Assembly: GCA_021621525.1 (NCBI GenBank)
Contig: JAJVUU010000064.1
Coordinates: forward strand, 1-9,737
Length of the DNA stretch: 9,737 nt
From: Caryophanales bacterium
Lineage (GTDB): Bacteria > Bacillota_I > Bacilli_A > RFN20 > CAG-288
Direction: 5' to 3'
Both the position numbers and the translations under genes were made by a program. Positions 1 to 6,465 of this stretch are shown here, piece after piece. Each line of letters opens with the position of its first letter. Position 1 is the stretch's first letter. The notes beneath the pieces are model-generated. The model searched no databases and was not told the DNA's origin. It worked only from the letters and a program-made list of their open reading frames with translations.

Positions 1-23
1 ATCTAACGAAAGGGGTTTCTCAT

Positions 24-65
24 ATTGGTTTGATACATAAACCATCTTCTTTGCACCAAACCAAT
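24..65. repeat. Inverted repeat in the serpin upstream region
   Basis: ATTGGTTTG at 24-32 is matched exactly by its reverse complement CAAACCAAT at 57-65, with a 24-base loop. A second, shorter pairing uses the same left arm: TGGTTT at 26-31 with AAACCA at 39-44. The two hairpins cannot form together. The right arm lies 10 bases ahead of the probable -10 box, so the repeat overlaps the -35 region. It could be an operator for a regulator or just a DNA hairpin. The pairing is seen; any regulatory function is inferred. Confidence 0.5.
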
Positions 66-81
66 CCTGAAATGGTATACT
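51..81 (+). promoter_or_regulatory. Probable serpin promoter with extended -10
   Basis: TGGTATACT at 73-81 is a good extended -10 element (TGN followed by TATACT at 76-81). The nearest -35-like hexamer is TTGCAC at 51-56, with a 19-base spacer that is longer than the ideal 17. The extended -10 could compensate for a poor -35. Transcription would start near 88, leaving a short leader that contains the AAGGAG site at 94-99. Confidence 0.55.
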
Positions 82-108
82 AAAGAAAATGACAAGGAGC
101 TAAGTCAT

Positions 109-1428
109 ATGAAAAAGAAAACTATTTTAGCTTTACTTCCCCTCTATGTCTTCTCTTCCTGTACTTCAACATCCGCTACTCCCTATACGGATAACGAATG
201 CCTTCTTAAGCTTGCCAAGAGCGACGATTCCATCGAGGAAAAAGATGCTTCTTCCCTTGGCTTTAAAGGGTTTGTCGATGGCCTTAGTCAATTTTCCGGT
301 GATTTCACATATCATTATTACCAAACATTTGATGAGAAAAACAGCAACAGCGTCGTCTCTCCTCTTTCTGTATATTCTGCCTTTCTGATTGCTTCTGGAA
401 TCACTGCCGGGAATACAAGAAAAGAAATCCTGGATACCTTGAATGCGAAGGATGACACCAATCTTCTTTCCTATATCCGTACCCTTTATAATGTGTCCCA
501 GAAGGAAAAGGAGACGGAAAAAGAAGGAGAATTCAGCCTGAATGAAATGCTTGGTAATTCCATCTGGTTTGACAAGTCCGTTTCCTTGAAAGACGGAATC
601 CTGGATAAGCTGAGTCAGAACCTATATACATCCTCCTATGGTGTAGATTTCCAAAAGGAGAATGAAAAGAGCAACAAGGCAATCGACGAATATGTCGAAA
701 AGATGACGAACGGAATCATCAAGCCGAATTTCGACTTTGAAGATACGACTCAGGTTGTCCTGATGAATACTCTATATCTCAAGACACTCTGGAACGAATT
801 CGGAGAGGATTTGGAACTGAGCAAGAACACCTTTACCTTCACAGAAAGGGATTCTTCAAAGAATGACACCAAGCTTCTCGTCTTTCCGGAAACGACTGGT
901 CGTGCCTTCAAAGGGAAGGACTATTCCTCCTACAGAGTCGTGACAGACGGTGGCATGTCTCTTCGCTTCATTCTTCCAGACAGAGGAAAAGACATTTGCG
1001 ATGTCATGAATGCCGAAACCATATACGAAGTCATCAAGGCAACCTATGATGGAATCGATGACAAAGAAGGAAAAGAATATCTGACGACTTGCTATTTCCC
1101 ACAGTTCACTGCCGAAAGCAACCATGATATCAGTACTGTCATGACTGACATGGGCATTCATGACTTCTTTGGAAAGAACTGTGATCATAGTCCACTGACG
1201 GATGCAAAACTCAGCTTTGACAAAGTCAAGCATATCGCCAAGCTTGAAGTCGGAAAGAAAGGTATCGAAGGTGCGGCTGTCACCGTCGTCGAGGGTGATT
1301 CTTGCTCTGCACCATCCGAATATGAGAAAATCCATGAAGACTTCATCGTCGACAGAGCCTTTGGCTATGTCCTTACCGATCGATACGGAATCCCGCTCTT
1401 CTCCGGTTTGACAAATACGATAAGATAA
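109..1428 (+). CDS. Serpin-family protease inhibitor, predicted lipoprotein
   Basis: This 439-residue protein is a serpin, a suicide inhibitor of serine (sometimes cysteine) proteases. Residues 1-18 form a lipoprotein signal (MKKK, hydrophobic core, FSSC), so the mature protein should be lipid-anchored at Cys18 outside the membrane. About 40 polar residues then lead into the serpin fold. Landmarks are NSVVSPLSV (80-88), LMNTLYLK (218-225), the hinge KKGIEGAAVTVV (383-394), FIVDRAF (412-418) and the C-terminal strand LFSGLTNTI. The small residues in the hinge suggest a true inhibitor. Counting from the hinge as in alpha-1-antitrypsin puts the cleaved bond at Cys399-Ser400, but about five extra residues before FIVDRAF make this uncertain. 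AAGGAG at 94-99 lies nine bases before the ATG. The gene stands alone, with its own promoter and terminator. Family assignment is secure; the target protease is unknown. Confidence 0.95.
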   Translation: MKKKTILALLPLYVFSSCTSTSATPYTDNECLLKLAKSDDSIEEKDASSLGFKGFVDGLSQFSGDFTYHYYQTFDEKNSNSVVSPLSVYSAFLIASGITAGNTRKEILDTLNAKDDTNLLSYIRTLYNVSQKEKETEKEGEFSLNEMLGNSIWFDKSVSLKDGILDKLSQNLYTSSYGVDFQKENEKSNKAIDEYVEKMTNGIIKPNFDFEDTTQVVLMNTLYLKTLWNEFGEDLELSKNTFTFTERDSSKNDTKLLVFPETTGRAFKGKDYSSYRVVTDGGMSLRFILPDRGKDICDVMNAETIYEVIKATYDGIDDKEGKEYLTTCYFPQFTAESNHDISTVMTDMGIHDFFGKNCDHSPLTDAKLSFDKVKHIAKLEVGKKGIEGAAVTVVEGDSCSAPSEYEKIHEDFIVDRAFGYVLTDRYGIPLFSGLTNTIR

Positions 1429-1438
1429 AATCTTTTAA

Positions 1439-1484
1439 GGCTTGCAAGAACCTGTCTATAGATAGATTCCTGCAAGTCTTTTTT
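1439..1484 (+). terminator. Rho-independent terminator of the serpin gene
   Basis: GGCTTGCAAGAA at 1439-1450 pairs with TTCCTGCAAGTC at 1467-1478 (one G-T pair and one mismatch). An inner TCTAT/ATAGA pairing extends the stem. A run of six T follows at 1479-1484. It starts 10 bases after the serpin stop codon. A weak A-rich stretch on the other side may let it also stop minus-strand transcription. Confidence 0.88.
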
Positions 1485-1515
1485 GGTCGAAAAGAATCAA
1501 AACAACTCATGTTTT

Positions 1516-1546
1516 AAAAAAAGAACGGAAAAGGGATTGCCTTTTC
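1516..1546 (-). terminator. Possible terminator of the DUF2075 gene
   Basis: Read on the minus strand, GAAAAGG (1546-1540) pairs with CCTTTTC (1534-1528) around a five-base loop, and seven T follow at 1522-1516. The stem begins inside the TGA stop codon. Five bases separate stem and T run, which is more than ideal, so this is a moderate call. Confidence 0.5.
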
Positions 1547-3419
1547 AATGACTTATGATGTCTGAATTCTCTTTTGCCTTGGCAAGTCTTTTCTTTATAT
1601 ACGTAGAGAGTGCTTCATCCTCGCAATAGATGAAACAGCCTTTCTGTCCTCTGGAAAGGAGAGTCTTATAGGTGTTCCGGATGATTTTATCTCCCAAGGC
1701 TTCATTTCTACCTAGGCCTTGGATGGTCTTGTCATGCTTGTCTCTCTTGGTCCTGTCGGTGATGACTTTTCCGTTTTCATATCTCAGGTCCATCCCGATG
1801 ATGATGCCGACATAATCAAATTCAAGGCCTTGGGTAGAATGGATGCAACCGACCTGGTCGAAGGTATCTTCACCTATGGCAAAGCTGTCGGTAGTGAAGT
1901 TCCATTGGGCCTTGAAGCCGTTTTTCAAGATGATGTCATACTGACTCTTATCGTTCTTGCTGTTCCAAGGATAACAATAGCCTGCGATCATCCTTGCCTT
2001 GTTGTTTGAATTCTTCTTTGATAGCTCTTCTCTCATCTCAATTGGATCATCAAAGACACGGATATCATAATCCAGATCGAAGATGTTGCCATTTGCCGTC
2101 TTCCGGATGCCAAGAAGATCATCTAGGAAGGCAAGATAGGAATCGCTTCCGTTGCAGCGGAACTGGGACTTCAGGATGAGGGATTCATTGAAATGGACCT
2201 TGCTTGACAAAGCCTTTGCCCATTTCTTGATTTCCTGGATGGTTCCGATGTCCTTGCTTGTGACGATCTGGTCTTCATCGATGAAGAAGACACTGATTTT
2301 GCTTGCCCTGATGATTTCCATGACCTGGTTCTCGCCTTGGTTTGCATAAAGACCAGACTTCAGGTTCAATCTATGCGCTTCATCACAAAGAAGGCAGTCA
2401 AACATGTTGTTTGGTTTGTCATAGAAGCTTCCCGATCCTTTGAAAAGGCCCTTCAGATAGGAAAGGGTGTATCTTCCTTTGACGAAGCTTGAGGAAAAGG
2501 CAGCCCTGGGTGCTGAATTCTTCGAGACATAGAAGCAGGTATGGCCGTTGTTGATGATCTTGGCAAGAAGATTGATGGCGATGACACTCTTTCCTGTTCC
2601 CGGTCCGCCCTGTACGATGACGGTATGCTTCTCATCTTTGCCGATGGAATTCTCGACAAGCTTGAGGATGGTCGAATAGGCGACGACCTGCTCGTCGATG
2701 AGTTCGAATTCCTTGTTCCCGTTCAAGATGGAGCCGACTGCACTTTGAAGGGATTTGGAAGGTCTCAGCTTTCCATAGTCGATGATTTCAAAGAGATTCC
2801 TGTTGGAAGGCTTACTGACATACCGAAGGATGAATTCCCTGAGCTTTGAAGCATCTTCCATCAAGAAAACAGGAGCGAGATGGATGAATTCCTGATAATG
2901 AGGATGACAGATTTCCTTTCGATATCTTTCTTCATAGTTATGGAGATAGGCACACGGATCCATCTCGATGTGTTCTTCCTCTACCGATTCATTGAAGTTC
3001 TCGATGAGCTTGCTATAGGAATAGGCCTGTTGGGAAGGATGTGCGACATCCCTGTCTGCCCCACCGGTAAAGGCGTTGACCACATTCTCCCTGGAGGTTG
3101 CCTTGCATCTGTCCCATTGCTTGAGTTCGACGACAACGACATGATCTTCCTCTTTCTCGTTTTTCCCGGCAATCATGAAATCGACCCTTTTGGAAGTGAG
3201 CGGAATCTGGAATTCGATGGCGATTTGTACGTCATCCTGGATTCTATCATCATCCAAGATAGAAGACATCCTCGGAAGAGATTCCTTCCAGGAACGATAT
3301 TCTGCTTCCTGTCCGCCTGATATGCCAAGCCTTTCAAACAGGTTTTCGATGTTTCTGGCGATGACTCCGTTGAAGACGTCTCTTTGGAAACTCTTCTTGG
3401 TCTGGTTATAGACGATCAT
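1545..3419 (-). CDS. PD-(D/E)XK nuclease fused to DUF2075 superfamily 1 helicase
   Basis: The frame is open from an ATG at 3470, but the ATG at 3419 is preferred because AAAGGA (3431-3426) lies six bases ahead of it; neither earlier ATG has such a site. This gives 624 residues (numbers below count from the 3470 ATG, 641 residues). The N-terminal part carries a restriction-endonuclease-like signature: RVDF (Asp97), then VVVELKQ (Glu115, Lys117). The C-terminal two thirds is a helicase core: Walker A GGPGTGKS (288-295), Walker B LLCDEAHR (360-367), FFIDEDQ (395-401), SQFRC (435-439), HSTQGLEFD (544-552) and TLLSRG (603-608). This combination is the DUF2075/COG3410 type, related to Schlafen-like helicases. 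It should bind ATP, move on DNA or RNA and cut nucleic acid. From memory, the staphylococcal phage-defence enzyme Nhi is also a single nuclease-helicase, so defence is plausible but inferred. The TGA of an upstream frame overlaps its ATG. Confidence 0.9.
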   Translation of the reverse strand: MIVYNQTKKSFQRDVFNGVIARNIENLFERLGISGGQEAEYRSWKESLPRMSSILDDDRIQDDVQIAIEFQIPLTSKRVDFMIAGKNEKEEDHVVVVELKQWDRCKATSRENVVNAFTGGADRDVAHPSQQAYSYSKLIENFNESVEEEHIEMDPCAYLHNYEERYRKEICHPHYQEFIHLAPVFLMEDASKLREFILRYVSKPSNRNLFEIIDYGKLRPSKSLQSAVGSILNGNKEFELIDEQVVAYSTILKLVENSIGKDEKHTVIVQGGPGTGKSVIAINLLAKIINNGHTCFYVSKNSAPRAAFSSSFVKGRYTLSYLKGLFKGSGSFYDKPNNMFDCLLCDEAHRLNLKSGLYANQGENQVMEIIRASKISVFFIDEDQIVTSKDIGTIQEIKKWAKALSSKVHFNESLILKSQFRCNGSDSYLAFLDDLLGIRKTANGNIFDLDYDIRVFDDPIEMREELSKKNSNNKARMIAGYCYPWNSKNDKSQYDIILKNGFKAQWNFTTDSFAIGEDTFDQVGCIHSTQGLEFDYVGIIIGMDLRYENGKVITDRTKRDKHDKTIQGLGRNEALGDKIIRNTYKTLLSRGQKGCFIYCEDEALSTYIKKRLAKAKENSDIISH

Positions 3420-3686
3420 GACAAGTCCTTTCTTTTCATCCATCTTTGAAGGAAGACGAATGAAATACATAACATAAATATAACACTTATATTTGTTTTC
3501 ATCCTACGATTTTCCGTAAACCGATAAAAAGTATCTGTTTTGACCATCGGAGGTTTCATGAAGAGCCAAGGGATCAAAAAGAAGGCGACTTGGAAGAAAA
3601 ACCATCTCTTCATACCATGAGAAATAGAATTATCCCAATGTCTAGGAGAATATATCCAAGGACCAACAAAAAGATGACGTCTTCTT
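3416..3686 (-). other. Possible decayed coding region upstream of the DUF2075 gene
   Basis: No intact gene fills this stretch, yet coding-like frames run through it. One frame, entered by a -1 shift at the A5 run (3724-3720) inside the preceding gene, encodes LQRLALFLKED and then a hydrophobic stretch (VIFLLVLGYILL) resembling a membrane segment; it stops at 3610. Its TGA overlaps an ATG at 3613 in another frame as ATGA. That frame gives 65 residues with two hydrophobic stretches (WFFFQVAFFLIPWLF and ISVIFMLCISFVFL) and stops at 3416, again overlapping the next ATG (3419) as ATGA. No ribosome binding site precedes the 3613 ATG. T-rich DNA gives Phe/Leu-rich peptides in any frame, so this may be chance. 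Confidence 0.35.
3426..3431 (-). promoter_or_regulatory. Ribosome binding site choosing the DUF2075 start
   Basis: AAAGGA on the minus strand, six bases before the ATG at 3419. The in-frame ATGs at 3470 and 3443 lack any such site, so the protein should begin MIVYNQTKKS. Confidence 0.75.
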
Positions 3687-4010
3687 TCAGGAAAAGAGCA
3701 AGCCTTTGAAGGAGATGTCTTTTTCAAATGAACTTCTTGCATGCCTTAGAAAGCTTGGGTCAGACATGAGGATATCGATGTTTCTGTCATCGGAAAGCTC
3801 ATCGACATAGAGTCCGTCGATGTTGTCGCTTTCTTCCTTCAAAGTCAAATCCCCGTCCAGAAGTTCGTCAATCTTAGAACTGTCCGCCGAAAAATAATGA
3901 TAGTAGACATAGAGATACATGAGCCTGATGAATTTCGGCTTACTCAATATTTCACCAAATCCATTTCTCTCGAATTCCTTTGACAGACTTTCCACATATG
4001 TTGCATCCAT
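3687..4010 (-). CDS. Short acidic protein, probably a truncated or frameshifted gene
   Basis: This frame encodes 107 residues that I do not firmly recognise. The start is convincing: AAGGAG (4023-4018) lies seven bases before the ATG. The N-terminal half is rich in aromatic residues (LMYLYVYYHYF, 30-40). The middle is acidic and contains SDNIDGLYVDELSDDRNID. That IDG-hydrophobic pattern faintly recalls the N-terminal domain of AIPR/Mrr-like nuclease families, but no nuclease motif is visible, so I do not assign it. The C-terminal residues DISFKGLLFS look unlike a natural protein end, and an alternative frame with a hydrophobic segment takes over after the AAAAA run at 3724-3720. The gene lies directly ahead of the nuclease-helicase on the same strand. 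It could be a real small gene, a pseudogene or one with a recent frameshift. A -35-like TTGAAA (4063-4058) exists without a good -10. Confidence 0.55.
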   Translation of the reverse strand: MDATYVESLSKEFERNGFGEILSKPKFIRLMYLYVYYHYFSADSSKIDELLDGDLTLKEESDNIDGLYVDELSDDRNIDILMSDPSFLRHARSSFEKDISFKGLLFS

Positions 4011-4101
4011 GGTGTTGCTCCTTAGGTTCCATCTATCAGATCACAAATAAAGATTGCTTTCAAGAACCGTAGGATTGTTTTTCTAGATAGAGCAGAAAAG
4101 C

Positions 4102-4142
4102 AAAAAAGGCCTGAAGAATCAAGTATCGATCCTATCAGGCCT
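4102..4142 (-). terminator. Terminator of the two-gene membrane operon
   Basis: On the minus strand AGGCCTGA (4142-4135) pairs perfectly with TCAGGCCT (4114-4107) around a 20-base loop, and the stem runs straight into six T (4107-4102, the first shared with the stem). It lies about 30 bases past the end of the 70-residue membrane-protein gene and separates that operon from the gene starting at 4010. Confidence 0.88.
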
Positions 4143-4174
4143 GATGAATTGTCGTCCATAAAGAGAACAGGAAT

Positions 4175-4387
4175 CTATTTCTTACCTTTCTTGAGCCAGT
4201 CCCAGATATTGATGATGAAGATGACGACATAAGAGAGAATGATGATTCCAAGAAGGATGAAGCCAAGTGTATGGCTGGCTCCTTCTATGGTCATGAAAGG
4301 AGCAAAGACACAGGTACCGATGAAGAGAAAGACGAAGGTGAGATAGACTAACCTCTTTACAAGAGTCTTCTTTTTCTTTTCTTTCAT
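4175..4387 (-). CDS. Small two-helix membrane protein of unknown function
   Basis: This 70-residue protein begins with a basic segment (MKEKKKKTLVKR). It has two hydrophobic helices (about 13-33 and 40-61) joined by a short loop containing MTIEGASHT, and ends in the basic tail LKKGKK. By the positive-inside rule both ends should face the cytoplasm. No catalytic motif is visible and I do not recognise the family. It starts two bases after the TGA of the 187-residue membrane-protein gene (TGA-TC-ATG), so translation is probably coupled and the two proteins may act together. A strong terminator follows. It resembles small accessory membrane proteins, but nothing more specific can be said. Confidence 0.7.
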   Translation of the reverse strand: MKEKKKKTLVKRLVYLTFVFLFIGTCVFAPFMTIEGASHTLGFILLGIIILSYVVIFIINIWDWLKKGKK

Positions 4388-4389
4388 GA

Positions 4390-4953
4390 TCAGCGATAAT
4401 ATCCTGTCCTGAGCTTGTCGATGGTAGAATCAAAGACAAGAGAGATGAAGCTTGACAAAGAAGCAAGGAAGCCGAAGACAGACATGCCATAGACGGCAAA
4501 ATCCAGGGTCGTATTCTTATAGATGGTATTGCCTACGGCATCGCTGTACTTGGAAAGAAAGGCATAGGCAAGGACATCGGATAGACTTCTATGAGAACAA
4601 AGAAACATGACAGAGAAGGCAAGGGTGAATAAAAGAGCTGCTATACGAAGGAAAGGAGATATCCTGTTGTTTCGATACTTCAAAAAGGAAAGAAGCAGAA
4701 GGAGGAGGGAAATGATGACAAAGATATAACCGATCAAGGGTAGAACAGCGACAGTCTTTGCTTGATAGGAAGCCACTCCGGAAGATAGCTTTCCCATAAA
4801 GAAGAAGGAAAAGAGAGGACCATAGCTCTTGGAAGTTCCTCCCGAAGACATGGTAAGTCCTGAAGCAAAGGGTAGAAAACAGCATACGACAATCAAGGCT
4901 ATGCCAAGAAACCTAGCTATCCATGAGATTTTTATAAATGATTCGTTTTTCAT
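4390..4953 (-). CDS. Four-helix membrane protein of unknown function
   Basis: This 187-residue protein has four probable transmembrane helices at about 11-31, 66-91, 101-120 and 152-174. A polar, Gly/Ser-rich loop (32-60, including SGLTMSSGG) follows helix 1. A loop with basic and polar residues separates helices 3 and 4 (SHRSLSD, YSDAVGNTIYKN). A short cytoplasmic tail ends in LRTGYYR. No transporter, enzyme or signalling motif is visible, and I do not recognise the family. GAGGAA lies five bases before the ATG, and a consensus TATAAT sits just upstream. The next gene begins two bases after its stop, forming a two-gene operon. The neighbours include nuclease-helicases, but there is no direct sign of a shared role. 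Confidence 0.8.
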   Translation of the reverse strand: MKNESFIKISWIARFLGIALIVVCCFLPFASGLTMSSGGTSKSYGPLFSFFFMGKLSSGVASYQAKTVAVLPLIGYIFVIISLLLLLLSFLKYRNNRISPFLRIAALLFTLAFSVMFLCSHRSLSDVLAYAFLSKYSDAVGNTIYKNTTLDFAVYGMSVFGFLASLSSFISLVFDSTIDKLRTGYYR

Positions 4954-4971
4954 AGGGATTCCTCGATACTT

Positions 4972-5000
4972 ATTATAAAGAGAATCTCAAAGGATTACAC
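4972..5000 (-). promoter_or_regulatory. Promoter of the membrane-protein operon
   Basis: Minus strand: a perfect -10 TATAAT at 4977-4972, about 18 bases before the ATG at 4953. This implies a very short leader containing only the GAGGAA site. Seventeen bases upstream, the -35 position reads GTGTAA (5000-4995), a weak match. The -10 is convincing; the -35 is not. Confidence 0.55.
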
Positions 5001-5217
5001 CAAATATCGAATGGTTTGAACTCTTTCTTCATAAAAACGGATAAAAGAGAAGCTGGATTTAGATAATATGAAACATCCTGCCAACTGGTGGGCAACATAA
5101 ATCAAAACCGCCACGAAAAAGAATTTTCGTTTCAGGGCGCTTTTGGTCAAAAACATGGGTTGCAACATTTTAACATTAGTTATTAAAATAGATATTCATG
5201 TAGAAAAAAGCGATGCC
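5001..5217. other. Gene-free stretch with a long imperfect hairpin
   Basis: No credible reading frame is seen here. The main structure is a hairpin at 5103-5145: the inner stem ACGAAAA (5113-5119) pairs perfectly with TTTTCGT (5124-5130) around AGAA. After a five-base bulge (5131-5135), an outer stem CAAAACCGCC (5103-5112) pairs with GGCGCTTTTG (5136-5145) with one mismatch. A smaller hairpin TGCC/GGCA (5080-5083 with 5090-5093) lies just upstream. Neither side of the large hairpin ends in a long T run, so it is not a standard terminator. It may be a mobile-element end, a repeat unit or a structured RNA. It flanks a gene remnant, which favours element debris, but no target duplication was found. 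Confidence 0.45.
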
Positions 5218-5225
5218 ATGTTTCT

Positions 5226-5529
5226 TTGTATTGCTTTTCTTATCAGACATTTCATATCAGAACATATGCCAAGATAAAGTGTCATGCGGCATTCAAGAGC
5301 AGCGGAAAACCTGACAGTGCCGAAGTCGAACTCAAGGATATCGATAAGAAATATGACAAGAAGGAAAATATCGCCGATGGACTAAGGTCGGTTTTACCTG
5401 GATTGACAATGGAAGAATCTTTTTTTCTTTGCGACAAAGGATGAAGTGATCGTCTTTGAGAATCTTCAAAACGACTGTCTTAGCCTTGTGGACCTGCTAC
5501 AGAAAATATACCATACCAAGAAGAAATAA
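5226..5529 (+). pseudogene. Frameshifted remnant of an unrecognised gene
   Basis: Two coding-like frames join at a run of seven T (5420-5426). The first (5226-5444) contains TYAKIKCHAAFKSSGKPD, EVELKDIDKKYDKKENI and GLRSVLPGLTMEESFF; the second continues as ATKDEVIVFENLQ, NDCLSLVDLLQKIYH and KKK, stopping at 5529. Removing one T joins them without any stop into a protein of about 100 residues, which points to a one-base insertion. The nominal start is a TTG with no ribosome binding site, and the first ten residues look unlike coding sequence, so the 5' end is probably missing too. I do not recognise the family. A degraded mobile-element or accessory gene is possible. A sequencing error in the homopolymer cannot be excluded. 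A bidirectional terminator follows 8 bases after the stop. Confidence 0.6.
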
Positions 5530-5537
5530 GATTCTAC

Positions 5538-5580
5538 AAAAAAGCTTCCTATCAGGAATGACAATCCAGGAAGCCTTTTT
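5538..5580. terminator. Bidirectional rho-independent terminator
   Basis: GCTTCCT (5544-5550) pairs perfectly with AGGAAGC (5568-5574). Six A precede the stem (5538-5543) and C plus five T follow it (5575-5580), so each strand sees a stem followed by a U run. It can end the plus-strand remnant at 5529 and the minus-strand unit that finishes with the alpha/beta hydrolase gene at 5636. Confidence 0.85.
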
Positions 5581-5635
5581 GGTGGATGGATATATTCCTT
5601 AAGACTTTAAACCAACGAAACAGGAAGATGATACT

Positions 5636-6403
5636 TCAGAGGTTTCCTGCAAGCAGAAACAAGGAAATGAATCCGACTATCTGTTTCTTCTGTTCATCGA
5701 AGGTGATGGAAGGAGTGCCATCTCCCTTTTGAAGACCATAGTCACCGAAATAGGAATGGATACCTCCTTGTATGGTTCTCTCCGTCAGATTGGGAAGGTT
5801 CTTTTTGCTTTCGTCATACTTATCCTTGTTCAGGATGTTGTCATTCGAAGCCAGGATGGAAAGGCTTCTCAAATCCCCGCCTTTGTTCAGATCCCTGGCA
5901 GAGTAACTTCCAAGAAGGATGAGGCCCTTGAAATCAGCTTCGTGGGAAGAAAGATACTTGCAAGCCATCGCTCCACCTAGGGAATGTCCGGCAATGTACC
6001 AATTTTCGACTTTCGGAAAGATGGACTGCTTCCCCTTGGCTGCATTGACATCAAATACGGCAAGATTGAAAGGCATCTTGCAAAGGATGCTTGTCACTCC
6101 GGCATCGGCTAGATCACGAAGCAATGGTGCATAGGACCTATAGTCGATTTTTCCACCGGGATAGAAGATGATTCCGTCCTTGGTGATAGGGGCAATCTTG
6201 TTTATCTTAGGTTGGAAGGTGATATAGTCATCCTCTTGTCTGACTTCACAGAACGCAGAATCCTCAAGATGGTCCAAGGCATCCTGAGTCGGTTCATAAT
6301 GGATGGAGACATAGATAAAAAAGCTACCGACACATAGGGCGATCACACTGAATATGGAAATCAGGACGACCCATCGCTTCTTCTTGGATTTTTTCTTTGC
6401 CAT
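5636..6403 (-). CDS. Membrane-anchored alpha/beta hydrolase
   Basis: This 255-residue protein has a basic N-terminus (MAKKKSKKKRW) and one hydrophobic helix (about 11-34) without a clear cleavage site, so it is probably anchored with its enzyme domain outside. The domain is an alpha/beta hydrolase of the PF12695 type. YPGGK (81-85) would form the oxyanion hole, GHSLGG (139-144) carries the nucleophile Ser141, SNDN (186-189) supplies the likely acid Asp188, and GGIHSYFGDYG (213-223) supplies His216. All three catalytic residues are present, so it should be an active serine hydrolase or esterase; the substrate cannot be read from sequence. GAGG lies seven bases before the ATG. It sits 62 bases after the Nudix gene with no clear terminator between, so it may be the last gene of that transcript. 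A bidirectional terminator follows. Confidence 0.9.
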   Translation of the reverse strand: MAKKKSKKKRWVVLISIFSVIALCVGSFFIYVSIHYEPTQDALDHLEDSAFCEVRQEDDYITFQPKINKIAPITKDGIIFYPGGKIDYRSYAPLLRDLADAGVTSILCKMPFNLAVFDVNAAKGKQSIFPKVENWYIAGHSLGGAMACKYLSSHEADFKGLILLGSYSARDLNKGGDLRSLSILASNDNILNKDKYDESKKNLPNLTERTIQGGIHSYFGDYGLQKGDGTPSITFDEQKKQIVGFISLFLLAGNL

Positions 6404-6465
6404 AGCATTACCTCATACATCAATAGGATAACACGAAAGAGGAGTCTCTATGGAAGAAAAGTACT

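Noticed and set aside
856..1335. Open frame of 159 codons on the minus strand
   Set aside because: Entirely antisense to the well-supported serpin gene, with no start signal or domain.
2880..3320. Open frame of 146 codons on the plus strand
   Set aside because: It lies antisense to the DUF2075 gene, has no ribosome binding site and no recognisable domain. It arises because the real gene's codon use leaves few stops in the opposite frame.
3720..3724. Programmed -1 frameshift at AAAAA on the minus strand
   Set aside because: The codon phase (GAA AAA GAC) does not give a classical slippery heptamer and no stimulatory hairpin was found close downstream. A mutation or chance frame is simpler.
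4182..4499. Alternative 105-codon frame across both membrane genes
   Set aside because: It overlaps two frames with better start signals and natural hydrophobic patterns, and itself has a low-complexity Ser/Leu/His composition.
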